From Flavobacteriales bacterium (GTDB lineage: Bacteria; Bacteroidota; Bacteroidia; Flavobacteriales; Flavobacteriaceae): 18,846 nt of DNA. The notes beneath the pieces were generated by a model that saw nothing but the letters and a program-made list of their open reading frames with translations, was not told where the DNA came from and did no database searches. Shown here piece by piece: positions 6,871 through 13,129 of this stretch (its first letter is position 1; each line of letters opens with the position of its first letter). The stretch lies in contig WGAP01000153.1 of the NCBI GenBank assembly GCA_015494775.1, positions 1-18,846 on the forward strand, in the 5' to 3' direction. Position numbers and translations under genes: made by a program.

Positions 6871-7917
6871 TTATGGTTGTCCCTGCTCGGCTTCGCCTTT
6901 CAGCGCCGCATAGATGCGGGCTTCGAGTTCTTCGCGCAGTTCGGGATTGTCGTCCAGCACTTTCTTGGTGGCTTCGCGTCCCTGGCCGATTTTGGTTCCG
7001 TCAAACGAATACCAGGATCCGCTTTTTTGGATAATATCCAACTCCACGCCCCAATCCAGGATTTCGCCTGTGCGCGAAACCCCTTCGCCATACATGATGT
7101 CGAACTCGGCGGTTTTGAAGGGCGGGGCCACTTTGTTTTTAACAACCTTGACGCGGGTGCGATTGCCCAAAATTTCGCCTTTGGTGTTTTTGATGGCTCC
7201 GATGCGGCGCACATCCAGGCGTTGGGTGGCGTAGAATTTCAGGGCGTTACCGCCGGTGGTGGTTTCGGGATTACCGAACACCACGCCGATTTTTTCGCGC
7301 AATTGGTTGATAAAAATCACCGTGGATTGTGTGCGTGAAATATTGGCGGTGAGTTTACGCAGCGCTTGCGACATCAGCCGGGCTTGCAAGCCCATTTTGG
7401 AGTCGCCCATTTCGCCTTCGATTTCGCTTTTGGGCGTTAGTGCGGCCACGGAATCCACCACCACAATATCGATGGCGCCCGAGCGAATCAGGTTGTCCAC
7501 AATTTCGAGGGCCTGTTCGCCGAAATCGGGCTGTGAAATAATCAGGTTTTCCAAATCCACACCCAGATTTTGGGCATAGAAACGGTCGAAAGCGTGCTCG
7601 GCGTCCACAAAGGCCGCAATGCCGCCTTCTTTTTGGGCTTCGGCAATGGCGTGCAGGGCCAGGGTGGTTTTACCCGATGATTCGGGCCCGAAAATTTCGA
7701 TAACCCGCCCACGCGGATAACCCCCTACGCCCAGGGCTATATCCAACCCGATAGACCCGCTTGGAATGACGGGAATATCTTCAACGGGCGTATCGCCCAA
7801 TTTCATCACGGTGCCTTTGCCGTAGGTTTTTTCCAGTTTGTCGAGCGTGAGTTGCAATGCTTTCAGTTTGGCATCGCGTTCTTTTTGCAAATTGGTTTTA
7901 TCGTCTTTTTTGGCCAT
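6871..7917 (-). CDS. recA: Recombinase RecA
   Basis: A 348-residue, full-length RecA that forms ATP-dependent filaments on single-stranded DNA for homologous recombination and SOS induction. Walker A is GPESSGKT (residues 77-84). The Walker B strand is IVVVDS (Asp155). The L1 region EGEMGDSKMGLQARLMSQAL and the L2 region GNPETTTGGNALKFYATQRL are intact. The AEHAFD motif has Phe where many RecAs have Leu. The C-terminus is acidic (ELREELEARIYAALKGEAEQ), as expected for regulation of filament loading. The gene lies 33 bp downstream of frr, so it is probably transcribed with pyrH-frr; no SOS-box-like palindrome is recognisable in the short gap. Confidence 0.98.
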   Translation of the reverse strand: MAKKDDKTNLQKERDAKLKALQLTLDKLEKTYGKGTVMKLGDTPVEDIPVIPSGSIGLDIALGVGGYPRGRVIEIFGPESSGKTTLALHAIAEAQKEGGIAAFVDAEHAFDRFYAQNLGVDLENLIISQPDFGEQALEIVDNLIRSGAIDIVVVDSVAALTPKSEIEGEMGDSKMGLQARLMSQALRKLTANISRTQSTVIFINQLREKIGVVFGNPETTTGGNALKFYATQRLDVRRIGAIKNTKGEILGNRTRVKVVKNKVAPPFKTAEFDIMYGEGVSRTGEILDWGVELDIIQKSGSWYSFDGTKIGQGREATKKVLDDNPELREELEARIYAALKGEAEQGQP

Positions 7918-7950
7918 AGTTTTTTTTAAATAATAAGGTTATTGGATAGC

Positions 7951-8517
7951 TTACACAGTCAGGATGTCTTTTTCTTTTTTGTCCAAACGGTCATCGATTT
8001 TTTTGATATAATCGTCGGTGAGTTTTTGGAGTTTGTCCAAGGCCTCTTTGGCCATATCTTCGGAAATTTCCTTTTCTTTTTCGAGCCGTTCGATGTGTTT
8101 TTTGGCATCTTTACGAATGTTGCGCACGCTCACGCGGGCTTTTTCGGCTTCTTCGTGGGCTTTTTTGACCAATTGTTTACGTCGTTCCTCGGTAAGCGGC
8201 GGAATGTTGATGATGATCACATCGCCGTTATTGACCGGATTAAAGCCCAAATTGGCCTCACGGATGGCTTTTTCCACCGTTTGGAGCATGCCTTTTTCCC
8301 ACACCTGCACGGTGAGCGTTTGGCTGTCGCGTACATTGACGTTGCCCACTTGGTTGAGCGGCACCTTGTTGCCGTAGTATTCCACTTCCACACTGTCGAG
8401 CATGGAAGGCGAAGCTTTTCCGGCCCGGATGCCGGTCAGTTCGTGTGCAAAAAAATGCAAGCTTTTTTCCATATGTTCGGTAGCATCGTCGAATATGAGT
8501 TCCAGTTCTTCGTTCAT
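7951..8517 (-). CDS. frr: Ribosome recycling factor
   Basis: A 188-residue protein of typical RRF length. With EF-G it splits post-termination ribosomes. Domain I (residues 1-30 and 105-188) is a three-helix bundle with the conserved VSVRNIRKDAKK segment, Arg132 in the canonical position. Domain II (about 31-104) contains RAGKASPSMLD and the PLTEERRKQLVK hinge return. The gene is 45 bp downstream of pyrH and 33 bp upstream of recA. A perfect -7 box in the pyrH-frr gap suggests it can be transcribed independently with recA. Confidence 0.97.
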   Translation of the reverse strand: MNEELELIFDDATEHMEKSLHFFAHELTGIRAGKASPSMLDSVEVEYYGNKVPLNQVGNVNVRDSQTLTVQVWEKGMLQTVEKAIREANLGFNPVNNGDVIIINIPPLTEERRKQLVKKAHEEAEKARVSVRNIRKDAKKHIERLEKEKEISEDMAKEALDKLQKLTDDYIKKIDDRLDKKEKDILTV

Positions 8518-8542
8518 GGCTAAATGTTTTTTGGCGGTTGCT

Positions 8543-8550
8543 CAAAAATA
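8543..8550 (-). promoter_or_regulatory. Bacteroidota -7 box upstream of frr
   Basis: On the minus strand TATTTTTG is a perfect TAnnTTTG, 25 bp before the frr ATG. A TTG lies 21 nt upstream, at the end of pyrH, within the usual -33 spacing. It would give an internal promoter for frr-recA. Confidence 0.5.
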
Positions 8551-8562
8551 AGGATTTCCTGT

Positions 8563-9285
8563 CTATTTTGCCAAGGCCTCCACGCGGGTGCCCACCGGAC
8601 GGCCTTCGAGCAGGAGTTTGGTCAGGTTGCCCGGCTTGTTGATGTCGAACACCACGATGGGCAAGCGGTTTTCGCGCGCCAAGGCAAAGGCCGTGGCGTC
8701 CATAATGCGCAGATTTTTTTCCAGGGCTTCGTCGTAGCTAAGCCGTTCGTAGCGTTGGGCATGGGGATTTTTTTCCGGGTCGTCGGTATAGATGCCGTCC
8801 ACGCGCGTGGCTTTGAGCATCAGGTCGGCACCGATTTCCACCGCGCGCAGCACCCCGGCCGTATCGGTGGTAAAAAACGGGTTGCCCGTTCCGCCGGCAA
8901 ACAGCACGATACGACCCGCTTCCAAGGCGGCAACGGCCTCGGGCGGATAGAGCTTACGGGTTATTTTTTCCACATACAAGGCACTGAACACGTCGGCTTC
9001 CAATCCTTGGGCCGCAAAAAACGCTTGCAAGGCCAAGGCGTTGATTACCGTGGCGGTCATGCCCATATAGTCGCCTTGGACGCGCCGGACGGCCGTTTTT
9101 TCGGCTTGAAGCCCGCGGTAAAAATTGCCTGCGCCCATGACCACGGCCGTTTGAATGCCCGCCCGGGCCACTTGGGCAATTTCACCGGTAAAACGTTCCA
9201 AAACATTGGCATCCAAACCCTTGCCTTCGCTTCCGGCCAAGGCCTCACCGCTGATTTTGATTAGAATGCGCTTGGATTTTTCCAT
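8563..9285 (-). CDS. pyrH: UMP kinase (uridylate kinase)
   Basis: A 240-residue member of the amino-acid-kinase fold that phosphorylates UMP to UDP in pyrimidine synthesis. Visible motifs are the N-terminal KISGEAL with Lys10 and Gly13, the glycine loop GAGNFYRG (51-58), GGTGNPFFTTDTA (131-143) in the UMP/ATP site, and KATRVDGIY (158-166). The glycine loop reads MGAGNFYRG rather than the more usual GGGNIFRG, a mild variation. The start at 9285 gives the expected N-terminus. It is first in the pyrH-frr-recA run and divergent from the PorT-like gene across only 49 bp. A near-match to the -7 box (AACATTTG, 9294-9301) is present. Confidence 0.97.
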   Translation of the reverse strand: MEKSKRILIKISGEALAGSEGKGLDANVLERFTGEIAQVARAGIQTAVVMGAGNFYRGLQAEKTAVRRVQGDYMGMTATVINALALQAFFAAQGLEADVFSALYVEKITRKLYPPEAVAALEAGRIVLFAGGTGNPFFTTDTAGVLRAVEIGADLMLKATRVDGIYTDDPEKNPHAQRYERLSYDEALEKNLRIMDATAFALARENRLPIVVFDINKPGNLTKLLLEGRPVGTRVEALAK

Positions 9286-9334
9286 ATATCGGACAAATGT
9301 TTTTTAATTTATAAATTTACGTAAAATTCGCCGG

Positions 9335-10033
9335 ATGAAAATTCGTTGGACTTTTTTATTGATTTTATGGGCCTTTACGGGCGCCACGGCGCAGACCGAC
9401 ACCACGGGCCACCCGGATTTTTCCCATTATTTGGAAGATCAGGTTTTTTTCAATCTTTCCTACATCAACATTCGCCACTTGTATCCGGGCGTGTCGCAGC
9501 AGGGCTTTTCGCATGCGGTTTCGTTCGGCTACATTCGCGATATACCGGTGAATTTGCGGCGTAATTTGGGTTTCGGCTTGGGTTTCGGCTACGAACGCGA
9601 CGTGTATTACCAAAATCTGCGTATCGGCAAGGACGAACAAACCGGCAACATAACCTACCGGGTGCTCAATCCCGGCGATTACATCAACAATGCTTTTGTG
9701 GTCAAAAAACTGATTATGCCCGTGGAGTTCCGCTACCGCAACAGCACGGCCGAGCGCTTCCGTTTTTTCAGGATATACACGGGCTTTTTATTGGGCTACA
9801 CCGTGGGTGCCGAGTCGCATTACGAGACCGAAAAGGTAGCCGTGCACTATATCAAACTAACCGCCATTCCCAGCCGTTGGCAATACGGCGTATATGTGTA
9901 TGCCGGCTACAGCGAGCTCAACGGCTACGTCTATTACGGACTGAACGACTTGTTTAGCAAGCAGGTCCGTGTGGGCAGCGAACATGCGCCCATGTATGAT
10001 TTGAAGTTCGGCGTGATGCTGAGTTTTCTTTAA
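9335..10033 (+). CDS. PorT-like outer-membrane beta-barrel protein
   Basis: A 232-residue protein with a signal peptide (residues 1-20, ending TGATAQ). The mature part is a small barrel of about eight strands of alternating hydrophobic residues, many Tyr and Gly, ending in the outer-membrane-style strand KFGVMLSFL. The stretches QQGFSHAVSFGYIRDIPVNL, LGFGLGFGYERD and the FRIYTGFLLGY strand match the PorT-like outer-membrane barrel family (OMP_b-brl_2) of flavobacteria as I remember it. True PorT/SprT is needed for T9SS secretion, but many family members have no assigned role, so this gene should not be taken as the T9SS component without a phylogeny. The spacer to pyrH contains TAAATTTA (9312-9319), a one-base variant of the -7 box. 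Confidence 0.75.
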   Translation: MKIRWTFLLILWAFTGATAQTDTTGHPDFSHYLEDQVFFNLSYINIRHLYPGVSQQGFSHAVSFGYIRDIPVNLRRNLGFGLGFGYERDVYYQNLRIGKDEQTGNITYRVLNPGDYINNAFVVKKLIMPVEFRYRNSTAERFRFFRIYTGFLLGYTVGAESHYETEKVAVHYIKLTAIPSRWQYGVYVYAGYSELNGYVYYGLNDLFSKQVRVGSEHAPMYDLKFGVMLSFL

Positions 10034-10049
10034 TTTTTTCGGGCGCCCT

Positions 10050-10110
10050 GCGTTGCAGCAAGCATCATTCGGTTTAACTTCAATCCGACCTTTTATGCTT
10101 GCTGCAACGC
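10050..10110. repeat. 16-bp perfect inverted repeat with 29-nt spacer
   Basis: The arms GCGTTGCAGCAAGCAT (10050-10065) and ATGCTTGCTGCAACGC (10095-10110) are perfect. The spacer is AT-rich and contains no gene. The right arm abuts the conserved GTGAGGAACGGC block, so the inverted repeat appears to be part of the larger element. Confidence 0.8.
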
Positions 10111-10165
10111 GTGAGGAACGGCCGGTGCGAGCGCGCTCCGTCGCCGCGAGGCAGCGGCCGATGCG
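10110..10165 (+). repeat. Structured repeat core, copy C (covarying hairpin)
   Basis: It contains CGTGAGGAACGGC (10110-10122), GCGCTCCGTCG (10133-10143) and GCCGATGCG (10157-10165), identical in sequence and spacing to copy A on the minus strand at 4347-4402. The stem CGGCCGgTGC / GCAgCGGCCG (one G-G mismatch, lower case) occupies the positions of the stem in copy A, with three base pairs changed on both sides. A second GC hairpin (10166-10173 / 10185-10192) follows directly. Confidence 0.75.
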
Positions 10166-10192
10166 CCGCCGCGGCGCGCGTCAGCGCGGCGG

Positions 10193-10299
10193 GCGGATGG
10201 CCGGACGAAAGGCATTGTGATTCAATGAAAAAGCCCGCCCCGCGGCTTCGCCGCGGGGCGGGCAATCAGGTCGATTGTTTTCGTCGTCCGGCCATCCGC
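10193..10299. repeat. 16-bp inverted repeat enclosing a terminator hairpin
   Basis: GCGGATGGCCGGACGA (10193-10208) and TCGTCCGGCCATCCGC (10284-10299) are perfect inverted arms. A second, independent 13-bp palindrome (10233-10263) is nested at the centre. The nested layout would let either strand fold into a long stem capped by the terminator hairpin. Confidence 0.8.
10228..10263 (-). terminator. Intrinsic terminator for the DUF3078 gene
   Basis: A perfect 13-bp stem (GCCCGCCCCGCGG at 10233-10245, CCGCGGGGCGGGC at 10251-10263) with loop CTTCG is followed on the minus strand by five T residues. It lies about 94 bp past the stop at 10357. The plus strand lacks a T tract after the stem. Confidence 0.75.
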
Positions 10300-10356
10300 T
10301 GCGGGCGTTAGCCCGCCGGCGGCGCTCCGAACAGGGCGACCGGGCGCCCTAAAAAT

Positions 10357-11199
10357 TTAGAAGTCCAGTCCGAATTCCAGACCGAATGCTTCCGAAATTT
10401 GCCAGCCGGGGAAGGTGTTGTCGTCGTAGAGCGAACGCAACATCAGTCCGGCCGAAAGGTATTTGTTGATTTTGAAATGCAGGTTGAGCAGGTTGTCCAC
10501 GTCCACGTTTTGGGGTTGGTCCAGGTAGTTGGAAAACAGGTTCAAGGTGTTTTCGAGCGTTACGTTTTCCATCAGTTTGAGCTTGAAATACATTTGGTAG
10601 TTCATACCCAATTCGTAGCGCAAGCTCTTGCCCGGATCCACGCCGTAGGCACCCACGGCATTGAGGTCGGGGTCGGTAACGATGACCAATTTGGAAGTTA
10701 CCGGTGCAAAGTTGATGTAGAAATTATCCGAGGGTTTGTAAAGCAAACCGGGACCAGTGGACACGAAGGCGGGCGAAAAGAAGTTGGACACCTTGGCAAA
10801 GGGCGAGGTGCTGTAATCGTAGCCCGTAAAAAGTTGGGTTTTGAAGTTGAGGTAGTAGGAGAACAACCAGTTTTTGGCCAAATTGTGTCCGTAGATGGAA
10901 TTCCATTCCAATTGGTCGTCGGTTTTTTTGGTCAGGTTGTTGATGCGGGTGGAACCGTAGGCCACCAGGAACTTGTTGGTCCAGGTGTTTTTGGCGTCCT
11001 TGTAGTTGATGTCGTAATTGATTTTGAGGTTACCCGCGATGGCGTTTTCACCGCCGGCGGTCCAATTTTGGAAAGCGTTTTGGGAAAAGAGCAGAGCCAA
11101 ATGACCGCCGCGTTTCCATCCGAAGTCATCCTTTTTATCCTGGGCAAAACCCGCTTGAATGCCCAAGGCGATAAGCAAAACTAAAACAAGTTTTTTCAT
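10357..11199 (-). CDS. DUF3078-family exported protein
   Basis: A 280-residue protein. I chose the ATG at 11199 because it gives a standard signal peptide (MKKLVLVLLIALGIQAGFAQ); an upstream ATG at 11226 would add nine charged residues. The mature N-terminus reads GWKRGGHLALLFSQNAFQNW followed by TAGGENAIAGNLKINYDINY, the hallmark of DUF3078, a family found in Bacteroidota. The body is rich in alternating aromatic strands and ends SEAFGLEFGLDF, consistent with an outer-membrane barrel of about 12 strands. The function is not known. It lies downstream of the cytochrome gene but is separated from it by an intrinsic terminator; no perfect -7 box is visible in the 79-bp gap. Confidence 0.85.
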   Translation of the reverse strand: MKKLVLVLLIALGIQAGFAQDKKDDFGWKRGGHLALLFSQNAFQNWTAGGENAIAGNLKINYDINYKDAKNTWTNKFLVAYGSTRINNLTKKTDDQLEWNSIYGHNLAKNWLFSYYLNFKTQLFTGYDYSTSPFAKVSNFFSPAFVSTGPGLLYKPSDNFYINFAPVTSKLVIVTDPDLNAVGAYGVDPGKSLRYELGMNYQMYFKLKLMENVTLENTLNLFSNYLDQPQNVDVDNLLNLHFKINKYLSAGLMLRSLYDDNTFPGWQISEAFGLEFGLDF

Positions 11200-11222
11200 A
11201 TCTTTAACTTTTTTTGTGGTTG

Positions 11223-11257
11223 TCAAAAAAAAGTAACCCGAAAAACCCGGGTTACTT
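11223..11257 (-). terminator. Intrinsic terminator of the cytochrome c gene
   Basis: A 10-bp stem AAGTAACCCG (11231-11240) / CGGGTTACTT (11248-11257) is followed on the minus strand by a T tract (11225-11230, extended to eight T by the stem base). It starts about 22 bp after the cytochrome stop, upstream of the DUF3078 gene. Confidence 0.85.
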
Positions 11258-11278
11258 CATCATTGGTTTTCGCAATAA

Positions 11279-11779
11279 TTATTTGATGCTCAGAATGTAA
11301 TCGGCCAACGCGCCGACGTCAGCATCGTTCATTTTTTTGGTAATTTCCAGGTTGGGTTTCATGGTGGCGAAATTAGCCGGATCAACAATGGCTTCGCCAT
11401 TTCCTTTGAGGAAGTTCACCAATTTGGCTTTATCTCCGTATTTGGCAGCGATGTCTTTCAAAGCGGGGCCAACGGATTTTTCGGTTTCTTTGTGGCAAGC
11501 CACACAACCGTTTTCCATAAAGAGGGTTTTACCGTCTTTGCCACCGGCAGCGGCTTGGTCGTTACCGGCTTGTTGGTCATCAGCTTTTTGATCATCGGCT
11601 TTTTGTTCGTCAGCTTTTTGATCCGAAGCGGCTTGGGCTTGTTGTTGTGCCTGGTCGGCTTTTTGTTCTACGGCTTGCGTAGCTTCTTGATTGTCTGCGG
11701 CTTTGTCGTTGCTACCACCGCCGCAGGATGCCAGGCCGAAAGTTACTACGGCCAACAATGCGATCAGATAGTTTTTCAT
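11279..11779 (-). CDS. Lipoprotein class I c-type cytochrome
   Basis: A 166-residue protein. The lipobox is FGLASC with Cys19, so it should be membrane-anchored and face the periplasm. Residues 20-80 are a low-complexity linker rich in Gln, Ala, Asp and Lys, including QKADEQKADDQKADDQQA (54-71). The C-terminal 85 residues are a cytochrome c domain: haem-binding GCVACHK (Cys92, Cys95, His96), the GPALKDI helix, and a likely axial Met140 in FATMKPNL, ending in ALADYILSIK. It is expected to shuttle electrons to an oxidase or peroxidase. Its -7 box and a strong terminator define a single-gene unit. Confidence 0.92.
   Translation of the reverse strand: MKNYLIALLAVVTFGLASCGGGSNDKAADNQEATQAVEQKADQAQQQAQAASDQKADEQKADDQKADDQQAGNDQAAAGGKDGKTLFMENGCVACHKETEKSVGPALKDIAAKYGDKAKLVNFLKGNGEAIVDPANFATMKPNLEITKKMNDADVGALADYILSIK
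11580..11630 (-). repeat. 15-bp tandem repeat inside the cytochrome linker
   Basis: GCTTTTTG recurs on the plus strand at 11583, 11598 and 11613, exactly 15 bp apart, encoding repeats of QKAD plus one acidic residue; a further outlying copy lies at 11657. Such an in-frame repeat can change linker length by slippage (inference). Confidence 0.7.
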
Positions 11780-11814
11780 ACGTGTTTGGGTTTATTAGGG
11801 TTATTTTTGTCGTG

Positions 11815-11822
11815 CAAATATA
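11815..11822 (-). promoter_or_regulatory. -7 box of the cytochrome c gene
   Basis: TATATTTG on the minus strand is a perfect TAnnTTTG, 35 bp before the ATG at 11779. A second identical octamer occurs at 11876-11883. No clear TTG at the -33 position is visible for either. Confidence 0.55.
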
Positions 11823-11914
11823 GGAATAAATTTGTTTGTAGGTGCGTATTTAGCTAAGTTCTCATTTGGTAATTGCAAATATATAAAAAATTAATGCATT
11901 TATTCCGTAGGCCT

Positions 11915-12616
11915 TTATTTTTTGCCATTCTTGGGGAAACGGATGCTCCAAATGCCACGCAAATCGCCTTCTTTGAAAAAGATGGCCTTGTCGGAAGGAT
12001 ACAATTCACTCAGTTTTTGATTGATCACTTCGGGAATGTCCTTGTTGGGGTCGCCATGGCACATCAGGCATTTTTGTTGCACCATAATCGGAATATACAC
12101 GTGCGGATAGCCGTGTTCGTCATAGTGCATATAGGGTTTGGGTTTGAGGTTTTTCAAAATTTGTTTTCGATAAATTTCCATGACCTTTTCTTCCTGGGCC
12201 GTAGGTTTATTCTTTGGATTGCGCAGGCGGTAGGAAGTGCGTTTGAGCACCACGCCGTTGGCCTTGGCCAAACTGTCGGTTATTTTCAAGGCGTTGGCAT
12301 GGCAATATTCGAGGGCTTCTTCGGGTTTTTTCTCTTGGAAAAGTTGTTTCAGCCGGCCCGAAAAAATTTTGAAGGCCGTTTGGGCGATTTGTTTCGAGCG
12401 GTCGATATATTGTTGTTTTTGTTCGGGCGTCAATACCGGTAATTCGGCGGCATTTTGCACATGGTCGCCTTCGAGATGTTCGTCGTTTTTCCGGTTGATC
12501 TCGGCTTGATTTTTACCGGAAACATCCGGTTGGAATTTATGATTTGGCTGATTATTGCAAGCGGCAACAAACAGCATCAAAGAAGCGAAAACGGTAAATA
12601 TTTTCAGGCGTGTCAT
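11915..12616 (-). CDS. Tll0287-like (DUF3365) haem-binding lipoprotein
   Basis: A 233-residue protein. The lipobox is LFVAAC with Cys20, giving an envelope lipoprotein. Residues 30-60 are a polar linker. Residues 65-230 resemble the Tll0287-like/DUF3365 domain: a helical start with ALEYCHANAL, the RTSYRLRNPKNKPTAQE segment typical of the family, PYMHYDEHGYPHVYIPIMVQ, then a CxxCH haem site KCLMCHGD (Cys183, Cys186, His187), ending DLRGIWSIRF. Family members are PAS-like haem sensors or electron-transfer proteins, often fused to histidine kinases; this one is stand-alone. The neighbours, another c-type lipoprotein and a periplasmic rhodanese, suggest a redox setting. It has its own -7 box. Confidence 0.85.
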   Translation of the reverse strand: MTRLKIFTVFASLMLFVAACNNQPNHKFQPDVSGKNQAEINRKNDEHLEGDHVQNAAELPVLTPEQKQQYIDRSKQIAQTAFKIFSGRLKQLFQEKKPEEALEYCHANALKITDSLAKANGVVLKRTSYRLRNPKNKPTAQEEKVMEIYRKQILKNLKPKPYMHYDEHGYPHVYIPIMVQQKCLMCHGDPNKDIPEVINQKLSELYPSDKAIFFKEGDLRGIWSIRFPKNGKK

Positions 12617-12645
12617 GGAAAAACATTTTAGGAATAATAGCGCAA

Positions 12646-12653
12646 CAAAGATA
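12646..12653 (-). promoter_or_regulatory. -7 box of the Tll0287-like gene
   Basis: TATCTTTG on the minus strand is a perfect TAnnTTTG located between the rhodanese stop and this gene's ATG (29 bp upstream of it). No TTG is present at the normal -33 spacing. Confidence 0.5.
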
Positions 12654-12655
12654 CA

Positions 12656-13033
12656 CTATTTTTCGACCGGAAGTCCACGGGCTTTCCAATCGTTGAAGCC
12701 CGACCGCAAATTGATAACCGTATAACCCTTGCTGTCCAAAAAACGGGCGGCCACCATGCTGCGATGTCCGCTCCGGCAGTAAACCAGAACGGGTTTGCTT
12801 TTGGACAATCCTTCCAAAACTTTTTGGCGAAAATCCGTATCGTAAATGTTGACCAAACGTGCGCCGTGAATGTGGCCTTGGGCATATTCGGCAGGCGTGC
12901 GCACATCTATCAATTGTTCGGTTCCGTATTTTTTGATGGCTGCGGCGAATTCATCGGCAGAGACGGATTGTATGCCGTTTTGCCAAGAGGCGGCAAGTAA
13001 CCACAGCCCGAGCAATAACCATCGAAATTTCAT
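12656..13033 (-). CDS. Periplasmic single-domain rhodanese
   Basis: A 125-residue protein with an N-terminal hydrophobic signal or anchor (residues 3-16, LLLGLWLLAASW) and one rhodanese domain. Motifs are LIDVRTPAEYAQGHIHGA (41-58), the active loop CRSGHRS with Cys86 positioned to carry a persulfide, and the closing NLRSGFNDWKARGLPVE. It would transfer sulfane sulfur in the periplasm; the physiological donor and acceptor cannot be read from the sequence. It has its own -7 box and lies 39 bp upstream of the Tll0287-like gene with no terminator between, so readthrough into it is likely. Confidence 0.93.
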   Translation of the reverse strand: MKFRWLLLGLWLLAASWQNGIQSVSADEFAAAIKKYGTEQLIDVRTPAEYAQGHIHGARLVNIYDTDFRQKVLEGLSKSKPVLVYCRSGHRSMVAARFLDSKGYTVINLRSGFNDWKARGLPVEK

Positions 13034-13054
13034 TTATCGGGAATAATTTTAGAG

Positions 13055-13062
13055 CAAAAATA
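13055..13062 (-). promoter_or_regulatory. -7 box of the rhodanese gene
   Basis: TATTTTTG on the minus strand is a perfect TAnnTTTG, 21 bp before the ATG. A TTG about 16 nt further upstream is close to the -33 spacing. Confidence 0.55.
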
Positions 13063-13078
13063 AGACAATTATCATAAA

Positions 13079-13109
13079 CAAAAAACGCCACCGGCAATGC
13101 GATGGCGTT
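13079..13109 (-). terminator. Terminator of the T9SS-cargo gene
   Basis: A 7-bp stem AACGCCA (13084-13090) / TGGCGTT (13103-13109) with a 12-nt loop is followed on the minus strand by a T-rich run interrupted by one G. It lies about 20 bp past the stop at 13130. Confidence 0.65.
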
Positions 13110-13129
13110 GTAAAAATTTATGCGCGGGT

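Larger units (their letters stand above)
10034..10356. other. 323-bp GC-rich repeat region between convergent genes
   Basis: There is no protein-like frame. CGGGCGCCCT occurs at both ends (10040-10049 and 10341-10350), framing a composite of hairpins: a 16-bp inverted repeat at 10050-10110, the structured repeat core at 10110-10165, a GC stem at 10166-10192, nested inverted repeats at 10193-10299 with the DUF3078-gene terminator in the middle, and a small GCGGGC/GCCCGC hairpin at 10301-10316. Confidence 0.7.

Noticed and set aside
10040..10350. Possible insertion sequence with terminal repeats
   Set aside because: There is no transposase frame in 311 bp, and the ends are a self-complementary decamer rather than classical terminal inverted repeats; a non-autonomous element remains possible and is reported as a finding.
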